63,188 nucleotides of DNA from Ruminococcus flavefaciens MA2007 (GCF_000621845.1 NZ_JHXF01000020.1:1-63188), one strand, 5' to 3'; shown: positions 52,983-60,245, counted from the stretch's first letter. Numbers and translations are program-made. Notes: generated by a model not told the origin, from the letters alone.

Positions 52983-53816
52983 ATGAAAAGAATGAACATT
53001 ATCACAGCACTCATGATCACAGCTACACTTACAAGCTGTGGAAAAAGCAACGACGGTCCTGCTCCTAACAGTAAACCAACAGTTACAACAACCGTTGCCG
53101 AAGCAGTGACAACCACTGCTGAATCCAAGACAACAACGGTAGCAACAACTAAAACAACAGAAGAAGCTTCAAAGGACATTGCTGATAACAGCAATGTCGA
53201 AGGAAGCACTGCCGCCTCCGACAGTTCCGGAAACATCGGCGTGGATCGTGAAACAGCTATCAGCAACGTAAAACAACTGGCAGGATCGGGTGCAAAAATC
53301 GTCAGCGTTACAGAAGGAACAAGTCTTGAAGGCTTTAAATGCTGGGTAGTGGCTGTTGAGCCTGTGACCACAGAAAACGGACCTGATACTGTAACTTACT
53401 ATTCAGGCTATCAGTTCTGCTATCCGGATAACAGGATCCAGCCGGATGGCAAGCAGAATCCATTGATGAATTACATCGGCAATTATTCTAACGGCAGAGC
53501 TATGATGTATGTTTCCTGCATCGGTACTGATCAGGCTTCGATAGTTATCAAATGGAGCGGCAACGTTGCTGATTCTTCTGTATGGACGATGAGCGGTAAT
53601 GTTACAGCAACTACCGAGGCAGTTACAGTGACATACAATAATTGTACAAAGGAATCTGTCAGCTATGCAGGTGACGGCTCGAACATGAGCAACACGATAG
53701 AGTATACGGACGGCAGCGGTGAGATAGATTTCATGGCTTCTGATAATAAAGCTTACTGGTATGATTCACAGGAAAATGCTTCCGGCGGAGTTCCTTTTAC
53801 GTTCTATAATGAATAA
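52983..53816 (+). CDS. Lipoprotein with Thr-rich linker and C-terminal beta domain
   Basis: Exported lipoprotein of 277 residues. The signal MKRMNIITALMITATLTSC ends in lipobox TLTSC (Cys19), then a Thr/Ala-rich linker at 30-75 (many TTT blocks). A small domain at 85-145 (RETAISNVKQLAGSGAKIV) follows, then a C-terminal domain at 160-277. The C-terminal domain has the order SIVIKWSGNVADSSVWTMSG, NNCTKESVSYAGDG and EYTDGSGEIDFM. That matches, in pattern, the end of the lipoprotein at 34582, so the two likely share an unnamed domain. It is next to dockerin genes, consistent with a surface role in glycan binding. Confidence 0.8.
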   Translation: MKRMNIITALMITATLTSCGKSNDGPAPNSKPTVTTTVAEAVTTTAESKTTTVATTKTTEEASKDIADNSNVEGSTAASDSSGNIGVDRETAISNVKQLAGSGAKIVSVTEGTSLEGFKCWVVAVEPVTTENGPDTVTYYSGYQFCYPDNRIQPDGKQNPLMNYIGNYSNGRAMMYVSCIGTDQASIVIKWSGNVADSSVWTMSGNVTATTEAVTVTYNNCTKESVSYAGDGSNMSNTIEYTDGSGEIDFMASDNKAYWYDSQENASGGVPFTFYNE

Positions 53817-53913
53817 AAGACAAATCGGCAGAAAAAACGTTAAACATTGTCTTCTTTTAAAACGTGGCAGCTGACGAGGTACTTTATATACATAAAGCAA
53901 CATATAAAACTAA

Positions 53914-53934
53914 AAGGCAGCCAAACGCTGCCTT
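53914..53934. terminator. GGCAGCC-type terminator, copy near the pseudogene
   Basis: AAGGCAGC/GCTGCCTT stem with a 5-nt loop, followed by TTAGTTCTTATATTCAATTAT. It shares its tail with the terminator of the DUF4253 gene. Confidence 0.7.
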
Positions 53935-53935
53935 A

Positions 53936-54030
53936 GTTCTTATATTCAATTATAATTTCAGCATTGAAGTGTATCATTTTCACCAGAAATACCAGACGTA
54001 TGATCCTTAAGTATACTTACAGATGCATTT
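53936..54030 (-). pseudogene. 3' scrap of a DUF4253 gene
   Basis: Plus-strand text such as TCACCAGAAATACCAGACGT and CCTTAAGTATACT copies the end of the intact DUF4253 gene (47917) and its flanking spacer and terminator, with substitutions and a lost base. In the minus strand it no longer reads through the WYFWWD end. About 280 nt of the 53817-54114 gap hold only this scrap and the terminator beside it. Confidence 0.75.
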
Positions 54031-54114
54031 ATATGATATCACTTCAACACCGCTTCCAAACAAAACGTAGGTCTGAGCTTGCAATGTGCAAATAATTGAG
54101 TGCTAAGCTATGAT

Positions 54115-55308
54115 TTAATTAAGAAAAGCAAGATCAGATTCATCGACTGGTTCGATAATATAGTCCTCTTCGTTTTCGAAACATACACGTTTAACACAGT
54201 CATTAAGTGCAGCTTGTTTGAATTCTTCCTTTGACATAGGTAGTGGTTTTGCATCATCTTCTAAAGCTATATCGGTAATTGTGAATGTATAATGCGCGGA
54301 ACCATAATTTTTTTCTTTAATGTCACTCTTCATCCATATACCTGTTTCATAATCGATCAAAATTGTAAATTCACACGTGCATATATCAAAGTTTTCTTCT
54401 TCATCAGAAATACTTTCATATGGGATCTTAATATCTGTTGTTCCGTTTATAACTGCACATTTTCTTCCAAGATACTCTTCAAAGCCTGTAATATCCCAGT
54501 TATCAAGATTTTCAAGGAGATTCTTTCCATCAACTTTAAAATCTGTGATTTTAAAGCTCAGTTCTTCATTTTGGAAGGTATAGAATTCTTTTTTGTTGCC
54601 TAATTCATTGGTATCAGGCTCGCTAATCCCAGCCGCATCATTATGATGGAAATATTCGATATAATTACTATTGTACACTACACTGCCATCGCCACGATAA
54701 TATCCGCCATTTATTTTTTTTATTGCTGTATCCTGAATATTATCGACATAAACTTCGGCGTTTATTTCATCATGATAACCGGTATCATAGTCAGATCGGC
54801 TTTCATAAGAATATGATATTTTGTCGAAATTTTTTGTATTGCCGTTTTCACATATTGAGAATATCAGCTCCTTGGTTACGTCAGACTGATCAATACTCTG
54901 TTCAGCATTGGTTTCATCGATTACACTATTCGCCGTAGTTTCATTGTCATTTATGGTAGTTGTTTCTTCGGTTATTTCAGTAGATGTTTCTTCAGATACT
55001 TCAGATGACGGCATTGTACTTCTGTTATTTTTAAGCATAATTGCGCTGCCACTGATAGCTCCGCCTACAAGAGCTATACTCATCACAGCTGCAGGGATTT
55101 TCTTCCACAGATTACGGCGTGTGTATCTTTCAACGCCGCTTACTTCATCGGTGAATACATTGTCATTACTGTTCATTCGTTCTTTGACTTTTTCGTACAT
55201 TTTATCCTTCTGGCTTTGTTCTGCCTGAGGATATTCTGAAGACAGTCTTTCCAGAGTCTTTTCATCAGGATTCCTTAGCATATTTATTATTCTCCTTTTG
55301 TCTTTCAT
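54115..55308 (-). CDS. Membrane-anchored partner of the sigma factor (probable anti-sigma)
   Basis: A 397-residue single-pass protein. The cytoplasmic part (1-70) is helical and charged (DEKTLERLSSEYPQAEQSQ, KMYEKVKERM), then a helix at 71-92 (IPAAVMSIALVGGAISGSAI), a Thr/Glu-rich linker (100-140) and an extracytoplasmic domain (about 150-390). Two blocks in the latter look like domains of anti-sigma or regulatory lipoproteins: WDITGFEEYLGRKCAVINGT and ILIDYETGIWMKSDIKE. The gene starts 15 nt after the sigma gene ends. The N-terminal helical part does not show the HxxxCxxC zinc motif of ZAS proteins. Confidence 0.75.
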   Translation of the reverse strand: MKDKRRIINMLRNPDEKTLERLSSEYPQAEQSQKDKMYEKVKERMNSNDNVFTDEVSGVERYTRRNLWKKIPAAVMSIALVGGAISGSAIMLKNNRSTMPSSEVSEETSTEITEETTTINDNETTANSVIDETNAEQSIDQSDVTKELIFSICENGNTKNFDKISYSYESRSDYDTGYHDEINAEVYVDNIQDTAIKKINGGYYRGDGSVVYNSNYIEYFHHNDAAGISEPDTNELGNKKEFYTFQNEELSFKITDFKVDGKNLLENLDNWDITGFEEYLGRKCAVINGTTDIKIPYESISDEEENFDICTCEFTILIDYETGIWMKSDIKEKNYGSAHYTFTITDIALEDDAKPLPMSKEEFKQAALNDCVKRVCFENEEDYIIEPVDESDLAFLN

Positions 55309-55323
55309 ACTTATTCACTCCTA

Positions 55324-55875
55324 TCAACAAAAGTCTGCGAGGACCTTTTTTAGTTTTTTCATTGCACGGCTTATTCTTGCACGTACCGCAGTTGACGAAA
55401 GCCCCACTATCTTTGCTATCTCTGACGACTTTCTGTCGTAGAAGTATTTTTGTATTATGATTATGGAGTCAGGTTCGCCGAGTGCCTTTATTGCGTTAAT
55501 TAAAGCTTCGGAAACATTATTATTTTCAGCAATCTGCTCTACATCCGTGCCGGAAACGAGCTCACCTAAATCATCGCTGTCAATGGAAATGGTATTGTTG
55601 GATTTCCTGTTTGATTTTCTTAGCATATTTATGGAATTTCTTTTGGCAACCGTTCCTATATAAGCTTTTAGTGAGCCGCTTTTGTCAGGATCATAGTTCA
55701 GCATAATATCTGCAAATGTGTCGATGACACATTCTTCTATATCACTCATGGATACATTTCCGCGAAGAATACGCAATGTGATCGCATATACATAGTTGTA
55801 GTAATGATCAAATAAAGCACGATGGCCATCATCAGGCGAATGCTTAAGCTTGTCATTTACTTCGCTTTCGCTCAT
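55324..55875 (-). CDS. ECF-type RNA polymerase sigma factor
   Basis: A 183-residue extracytoplasmic-function sigma factor. Region 2 is at about 20-90 (FDHYYNYVYAITLRIL, then DIEECVIDTFADIMLNYD and LKAYIGTVAKRNSINMLRK). Region 4 is at about 125-180: ALGEPDSIIIIQKYFYDRKSSEIAKIVGLSSTAVRARISRAMKKLKK in several pieces, with the SSTAVRARISRAMKKL helix-turn-helix. It is the first gene of a two-gene operon with its membrane partner, as is usual for ECF systems. Its targets are not visible in this window. Confidence 0.93.
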   Translation of the reverse strand: MSESEVNDKLKHSPDDGHRALFDHYYNYVYAITLRILRGNVSMSDIEECVIDTFADIMLNYDPDKSGSLKAYIGTVAKRNSINMLRKSNRKSNNTISIDSDDLGELVSGTDVEQIAENNNVSEALINAIKALGEPDSIIIIQKYFYDRKSSEIAKIVGLSSTAVRARISRAMKKLKKVLADFC

Positions 55876-56014
55876 TCCTTAACTCCTTTCATATTAATTT
55901 GAGACTGTTCAGCATGATAGTTTTTCATACCGGCATTCTCCAAACAGATCTGCTTTCACTTAATACATACAATTCAAGTATTGAAATTGTGACACATTTT
56001 TAAAAAATTTTTTC

Positions 56015-56180
56015 AGCGTGCGCTCCACGCACAAAATCACGGTTACTAGGCCCGTCGACTTTTCTACACCGCTTCCTCCACCGTTGTCATTGCTGACAAC
56101 GGCTTGCGGTTCACTACACTTGGCGGTAAATACCCGTGGCAGGACTTTCACCCGCTAGAACTGTGCCATGCCTGGCACGC
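56015..56180 (-). mobile_element. Truncated group IIC intron, 5' end only
   Basis: On the minus strand, starting at 56180, the sequence begins GCGTGCCAGGCATGG and continues TAGCGGGTGAAAGTCC, AACCGCAAGCC, then GGAGGAAGCGG. This order of short blocks is that of domain I of bacterial group IIC introns (compare the Oceanobacillus iheyensis intron: GUGUGCC, GGCAUGG, GGGUGAGAGUCC, AACGCAAGG, GAAGGAAGCGG). It lies directly after an intrinsic terminator, the favoured target of class C introns. No reverse transcriptase and no domain V follow, so it is dead. Confidence 0.8.
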
Positions 56181-56184
56181 TTAC

Positions 56185-56223
56185 AAAACAGCTCCCTGTG
56201 TTTAGTCACAGGGAGCTGTTTTG
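56185..56223 (-). terminator. Strong terminator after the DUF3267-like gene
   Basis: Perfect stem of about 14 bp (AACAGCTCCCTGTG type, loop of 6 nt), flanked by AAAA and TTTT, so usable both ways. The group IIC intron fragment begins 5 nt after it on the minus strand. Confidence 0.85.
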
Positions 56224-56306
56224 CTATTTATGATATATCACCTGCATTCAAACCGGTATCTGTATTTTCAGCATATTCATTATTTTCCCTAAATTAGCCT
56301 CCTCCA

Positions 56307-56897
56307 TTACTTTTCATTAGAGAAATAATAAAATCCATCATTTCCGGATTGAATCATACTCTTCGATGGTGCTTTAATAAAACAATTGAAGGCATCAATA
56401 TAGTCATTTGCTGGTGTGACAAGTCCTATTGTTCCCGCCGTCCAAAGAATGGTATTAATTACACTATGAACTGAAGATGTTATCATAAATAGTAATAGAG
56501 GAACAATTCCTAATAAAATAGGCAAAAGACTTGATATAATGAATCTCCTTTTACTGACAGCCGCTGAACAGTAAGCGCTTGGTGCCCAATTCCTTATTAA
56601 TATTTTTTTCGTACTGTTCTTAGGATAAGGAATTAAATGCAGTATCTCGTGTGGTAATAATAACAATACTCCTAATATTATTCCTGCTAGAATAAAAGGC
56701 TTGTTCAATATGGAATCTCCGTTATTATATTTATATTGCTTGAGCAGTAACAGCCCATATCCTATTGCAATCCCCATTAATCCGGCAGTTATTCTCTTTA
56801 AATTCGATGCCTCTTCTGGAATTATTCTTGCATTGCAGGGCAGTGATTCATGTTCATGTTTATAATCCTCTTTTACAAAACCTATGAATTCAAACAT
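56307..56897 (-). CDS. DUF3267-like membrane zincin
   Basis: A 196-residue membrane protein with about four or five helices. It has the zinc-binding HEILH at 83-87 (HExxH), in LLPHEILHLIPYP at the end of a membrane helix. This matches the DUF3267 family of putative membrane zincin peptidases. The third zinc ligand is not certain; a candidate Asp lies in PANDYIDAFNCF near 172-183. Such proteins occur widely in Firmicutes without known function. It is spaced 45 nt after the 252-aa membrane protein gene and is closed by a strong terminator. Confidence 0.75.
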   Translation of the reverse strand: MFEFIGFVKEDYKHEHESLPCNARIIPEEASNLKRITAGLMGIAIGYGLLLLKQYKYNNGDSILNKPFILAGIILGVLLLLPHEILHLIPYPKNSTKKILIRNWAPSAYCSAAVSKRRFIISSLLPILLGIVPLLLFMITSSVHSVINTILWTAGTIGLVTPANDYIDAFNCFIKAPSKSMIQSGNDGFYYFSNEK

Positions 56898-56942
56898 TTT
56901 GTATACTCCATTTCTAATGTCTAATTAAACGTTTAATCAAGA

Positions 56943-57701
56943 TCAAAGGTTTTGAATCTTCCCCATTTCATATACAGGAATACAAACCAAGTAATCATCG
57001 TTGCTTGTATGAAGAACTGTATATTTGTATGGAATCAAATAATGATCCGAAAAAAAACTCCCTACAAAAGGTATCAGTGAGATCAGCCTTCCTTTCTTTT
57101 TCACACCATCCTTCGCATAAGCAGACGGCTTTTTATTCTGAATCCAATGCTTAATCCTTGCATTGTTTTCGGCATCTATCCACGGTTCCATCAGCGAATA
57201 AGATATTTTTGCAGTTCCAGTCACATCTACAAAGTATAATGCTTCGGTGTCTGCGTAGACAAGTTGCAGGCTGTTATCAAAGAGAAGATTCTTTTTTTGA
57301 TTAAAATCATCTGAAACAATTTGCGGAAATAACATTTCAATTTCAATTGCATCATCAGGTACGTCCATTTCACCGCCAGCCAGCATTGACATTTCCTCAG
57401 ATTTTCTTTTCAGCGATGGTCTGCTTACCCATATCACCCCCATCACCAATATCAACGGATATCCGAAAATAGTCAACAGACCAAACATCAGCACAAGATT
57501 CGAGTTCATTCCGGCTATGTCTCCGCCAATCCAGATTACTGCCATAATGATGACAAATAGCAGCGCTGCTCTTTTTATATTTTTCTCGAATCTATCTATT
57601 TTGTCATTGTACTGATATATGGACTCCAAAAGTGTTTTATTCGGGGCTTTTACAATGATATTTCCGGAGTTCTCACGATCCTGAAACAAATTTTTCAACA
57701 T
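56943..57701 (-). CDS. Membrane protein with cytoplasmic C-terminal domain, 252 aa
   Basis: Not recognised. Two helices near the N-terminus (about 44-63, ALLFVIIMAVIWIGGDIAGM, and 68-90) follow a charged start. They lead into a C-terminal domain of 160 residues that looks like a PH- or YcxB-type fold by alternation of strands (LVYADTEALYFVDVTG, YLIPYKYTVLHTS, DDYLVCIPVYEMG). Such two-helix plus PH-like proteins are common membrane-associated sensors. It is upstream of, and probably cotranscribed with, the zincin-like gene. Confidence 0.6.
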   Translation of the reverse strand: MLKNLFQDRENSGNIIVKAPNKTLLESIYQYNDKIDRFEKNIKRAALLFVIIMAVIWIGGDIAGMNSNLVLMFGLLTIFGYPLILVMGVIWVSRPSLKRKSEEMSMLAGGEMDVPDDAIEIEMLFPQIVSDDFNQKKNLLFDNSLQLVYADTEALYFVDVTGTAKISYSLMEPWIDAENNARIKHWIQNKKPSAYAKDGVKKKGRLISLIPFVGSFFSDHYLIPYKYTVLHTSNDDYLVCIPVYEMGKIQNL

Positions 57702-57758
57702 TTATCTGATTCCTTTCCATGCATTTGGTTGCTCTGACCGGATGTTGCTTTATTGCGG

Positions 57759-58013
57759 TCAGTCATTTTCTAAATCAAGCATTGCCTCTAACGCTTTTAT
57801 CCCCTCCGGCGCAGGCAAAACGCTGTAAATAATCCTGTGCGCCCTTATGATTGTCGATTCTTGCACAGGCGAATAAAGCCATGCTGAGCGCTTGGACTTG
57901 AATTTTTTATTATATAGATATACAAAGGCATCCTGCACAACTATCACCGGATGCCTTTTATAATACATAGAATTATTTTTGCTTTTCCTCTGCCTACTTG
58001 ACGGGGAGCACAT
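57759..58013 (-). CDS. Uncertain ORF, 84 aa
   Basis: Not recognised. The C-terminal half looks protein-like (AHRIIYSVLPAPEGIKALEA), the N-terminal half is Ser/Arg/Lys-rich and may be chance reading. No ribosome-binding site stands out. It lies between the membrane protein gene and the HipA-like pair and could be a gene remnant. Confidence 0.3.
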   Translation of the reverse strand: MCSPSSRQRKSKNNSMYYKRHPVIVVQDAFVYLYNKKFKSKRSAWLYSPVQESTIIRAHRIIYSVLPAPEGIKALEAMLDLEND

Positions 58014-58037
58014 CTTATTCCAATTGGCCCTATCAAT

Positions 58038-58391
58038 TTATTTCTCTCTTATAAGATAAATATCATCAAGAGTACATCTACCCATACATAGCTCAAGCAT
58101 ATCTATCTCACGATATGTTGACAGATTGTTCTCACGGAGAATATCCGCTATATTCTGCCTGTCCTTGGGAATTATACGATCGCTTACCCAAAGTGAGGAC
58201 AATTCTGAGTCAAGCTCCATTCTGCCATTGGTCATAAATCTGTGTATCATTGCAGGCGGCTTGTCCTTTCTCATTTCATCGGACGGACAGCGAAACTTTA
58301 TACGGAATTTTGATGTTTTATCGCTGTAATAAAGCGTTCCCCAGATATAATCCTTGCCTTTTCTGGTGCTTTTTATCGTATATTCTCTCAC
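58038..58391 (-). CDS. Partner protein of the HipA-like kinase, 117 aa
   Basis: A soluble protein of 117 residues, coupled to the kinase gene by a 4-nt overlap (ATGA-type). It starts YTIKSTRKGKDYIWGTLYY and has a likely beta-sheet first half followed by helices (RQNIADILRENNLSTYRE, LELCMGRCTLDDIYLIRE). It is not similar enough for me to call it the HipS or HipA N-terminal subdomain, though its place next to a kinase lacking that part makes this attractive. It could be an antitoxin, a regulator, or a substrate. Confidence 0.6.
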   Translation of the reverse strand: MREYTIKSTRKGKDYIWGTLYYSDKTSKFRIKFRCPSDEMRKDKPPAMIHRFMTNGRMELDSELSSLWVSDRIIPKDRQNIADILRENNLSTYREIDMLELCMGRCTLDDIYLIREK

Positions 58392-59176
58392 AGTATGATA
58401 CCTCCGTTCAGCAGTTTTTCATATCTGTAATCAATTGCAGCTTTTATTATTTGCTGATGTTCCTTTGATATGACGTCGCCAAGACCATAGAACATCTTCT
58501 TATAAACCTCATCGGTAAGACGTGGAAGCTTATATTTTTTGCTGACATTTTTCAGATTGCTTTCCAGATGAATACTTCCTACAAAATTATTGACGGTAAT
58601 ATCTCCCTTGTAATCCCAATTCTGCATAAGCTTCACATTATTGCCGTATTCATAGGTCAAAGCACGTCCATTATCAAAAATTGGTGAGGGAATAATATTA
58701 TTATCGTTATCGTACAAGAGTTCGATGTTATGTCCGTGTCTGTCAACGTTCATAATAAGGTAGTCGAAGATGAAAACATAGTCAAGATACTCCTGCAAAC
58801 CTATCCTACGACAATAATCAAGAGCACTTTCAGTATTTGAAAGCCTGTTGGTAAGATAGTCGGTAATGAGAGGAATAGCGGTATATCCGCTTTTAACATA
58901 ATTATGGCTTCTTGCAACAAAAGTAGTATACTTCTTACCGTCTATGCTGATTTCGGACATATCTCCCATATATTTTAAAACAGGAAATCCAAGAAATAGT
59001 CCTAAACGGCTTACAATTACCTCTATCGCCGTTTCACATCCGGAAAAGCGTCCCTGTTTGAAATCAGGAAGCTTATAATAAACTTTCTTGCTTCCCGAAC
59101 CATCTTCAGCTTTCAGATAAGTTCCGCCAGAAGAAGAACTGCTATAACTCCATTTCAGGAATGTCAGATCTTTCAC
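58388..59176 (-). CDS. HipA-like Ser/Thr kinase
   Basis: A 262-residue protein with the HipA C-terminal kinase core but without the usual N-terminal HipA subdomain. The catalytic-loop motif is FDYLIMNVDRHGHNIELLYD (N143, D145, H147 in N-x-D-R-H), and the metal-binding motif is SPIFDNGRAL (D168). A Lys in YYKLPDFKQG near 34-43 may be the ATP-binding lysine. A Gly/Ser-rich strand SSSSSGGTYLKAE at the N-terminus resembles the P-loop-like segment. HipA-type kinases phosphorylate tRNA synthetases or translation factors and act as toxins. It is split into two genes, like HipT of HipBST systems. No HTH antitoxin (HipB) is seen. Confidence 0.8.
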   Translation of the reverse strand: MKDLTFLKWSYSSSSSGGTYLKAEDGSGSKKVYYKLPDFKQGRFSGCETAIEVIVSRLGLFLGFPVLKYMGDMSEISIDGKKYTTFVARSHNYVKSGYTAIPLITDYLTNRLSNTESALDYCRRIGLQEYLDYVFIFDYLIMNVDRHGHNIELLYDNDNNIIPSPIFDNGRALTYEYGNNVKLMQNWDYKGDITVNNFVGSIHLESNLKNVSKKYKLPRLTDEVYKKMFYGLGDVISKEHQQIIKAAIDYRYEKLLNGGIIL

Positions 59177-59236
59177 ACTCTCACCTCCACAGCCTTATTA
59201 TACCTTATTTTGATTATAATTGCAACATTTATGATA

Positions 59237-59353
59237 TTATTCTTCTATATCAGGATTAAATATATTACGCAACTCTATTCTTGCAGCATTTTCCTTTAAT
59301 GCCACTATACTGCGTTTAACTTTGGATTCAACGTCATTAAACAACATCGGCTT
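59237..59353 (-). CDS. Short ORF after the AAA remnant, 38 aa
   Basis: A short frame that starts with ATG just after the AAA ATPase stop codon and reads NDVESKVKRSIVALKENAAR, all helical and charged. It may be the start of a second gene of the same cassette whose rest is lost, or only a chance frame. No name can be given. Confidence 0.25.
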   Translation of the reverse strand, partial: KPMLFNDVESKVKRSIVALKENAARIELRNIFNPDIEE

Positions 59354-59690
59354 ATTCCTCACTTTCAAAAAGCCTGCCATACAGTTCGAACAAGCTGTCA
59401 AGATCATCATTAATAAGCTGAGATGCTCCGTCAATCAAGGTGTTATCGATCAGCTCTCCGTCCATATCCTCAAGACAAAGTTCAATTCCGCCATTCTGTA
59501 CATAATAAGCCTCAAGCGAATCAAGACAGATAGCCTCTGGAATGATGTTATATACTTCATCTTTTATACAAGAATTATTTGCAAGATACGCTGCAAATTT
59601 CAGATTATTCAGTGTACCCAAAACATACGGACTATGAGTAGTAGTTACTATCTGACATCCGTTATTGGCAGCAATAGCTATATTTATATC
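59352..59690 (-). pseudogene. C-terminal remnant of an AAA/OLD-type ATPase
   Basis: Open only after an in-frame TAG at 59693. It reads IAAANNGCQIVTTTHSPYVLGTL in two pieces, the Walker B-distal switch (TTHSPYVL) of AAA_15/OLD-type ATPases, then a helical C-terminus rich in Asp and Glu (CLEDMDGELIDNTLIDGA). All of the N-terminal ATPase (Walker A, B and signature) is gone. In intact systems such ATPases occur with nucleases or kinases in defence cassettes. Confidence 0.7.
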
Positions 59691-59758
59691 CTAATTATAT
59701 CATCAAGAATAATATAACGTCAATAATCAAATATCATACAATCATATTAAAAGCTCAA

Positions 59759-59784
59759 GATTTGTTAACCACGGTTAACAAATC
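59759..59784. repeat. 26-bp inverted repeat beside the relic att site
   Basis: Perfect 12-bp arms GATTTGTTAACC and GGTTAACAAATC around a 2-bp centre. It is about 230 nt from tRNA half B, between the AAA remnant and the arm-type repeats. No U-tract follows. It could be an operator, an excisionase or recombinase site, or an origin element of the integrated DNA. Confidence 0.55.
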
Positions 59785-59844
59785 ACAAAATATTACCATA
59801 TGTACAGGGTGGCATTCCACGATATTTCGAGAAAAATTTTCGGC

Positions 59845-59865
59845 GTAGCTGTACACTGGCTGTAT
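59845..59865 (+). repeat. Arm-type direct repeat beside tRNA half B
   Basis: GTAGCTGTAC (59845-59854) and CTGGCTGTAT (59856-59865), 11 bp apart, followed by TTTTTG. They match, in the same orientation, the pair at 1844-1864 to the right of tRNA half A. Confidence 0.55.
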
Positions 59866-59974
59866 TTTTGCTTTTTGAGGTATATAATCAAAAAATATAA
59901 CTACTCGCAAGATGATGCAAAATCAACCCTGTGAGCAGTTCTTTTCGTTCTATAAATACATATATTCAGGCAAA

Positions 59975-60008
59975 AAATAAAAGGCACTATATTTTGCAAT
60001 ATAGTGCC
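59975..60008 (-). terminator. Terminator after tRNA half B
   Basis: Eleven-bp perfect stem (59983-59993 and 59998-60008, GGCACTATATT), 4-nt loop, followed on the minus strand by TTTTATTTTTT. Same place relative to the tRNA half as at 1652-1688. Confidence 0.85.
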
Positions 60009-60015
60009 AAAAGTC

Positions 60016-60060
60016 TGGTTGCGGCAGCTGGATTTGAACCAACGACCTTCGGGTTATGAG
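60016..60060 (-). tRNA. tRNA-Met(CAT) 3' half, second relic
   Basis: Minus strand: anticodon loop CTCATAA, variable loop, T arm (GTTGG with CCAGC), 3' acceptor strand, encoded CCA, and no 5' half. Translated in the plus strand it gives the well-known false peptide LDLNQRPSGYEL, typical of tRNA fragments called as genes. It differs from the fragment at 1694-1738 by G to A and A to T in plus-strand terms (GCGGCAGCTGGATTTG against GCGGCGGCTGGATTAG). Confidence 0.85.
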
Positions 60061-60165
60061 CTATACTCTCGGTATATTATAGAGTGCCATACAATATCAC
60101 TTAGTCCATTTAAAGGCATTCGCACCACTATACGATACGTAATAACACGTGGTAGAATTCAAAAA

Positions 60166-60186
60166 TTGATGTATGAATTGATGTAC
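60166..60186 (+). repeat. Direct repeat right of tRNA half B
   Basis: TTGATGTAT (60166-60174) and TTGATGTAC (60178-60186), 12 bp apart, about 105 nt from the core. It resembles the arm-type repeats only in layout. On the minus strand AGCTGTACATC lies at its end, which contains the AGCTGTAC seen in the others. Confidence 0.4.
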
Positions 60187-60245
60187 AGCTATTAAATTCA
60201 TTGCCCCTTCTCATCACTCTTCATCAGGTATATTAACGCAAAAAT

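Noticed and set aside
52955..53371. Minus-strand frame of 138 codons opposite the lipoprotein
   Set aside because: It is the antisense reading of the Thr-rich linker; the plus strand has a signal peptide and lipobox.
60004..60195. Plus-strand frame with the peptide LDLNQRPSGYEL
   Set aside because: It is the translation of a tRNA 3' half on the other strand, a well-known false gene type.
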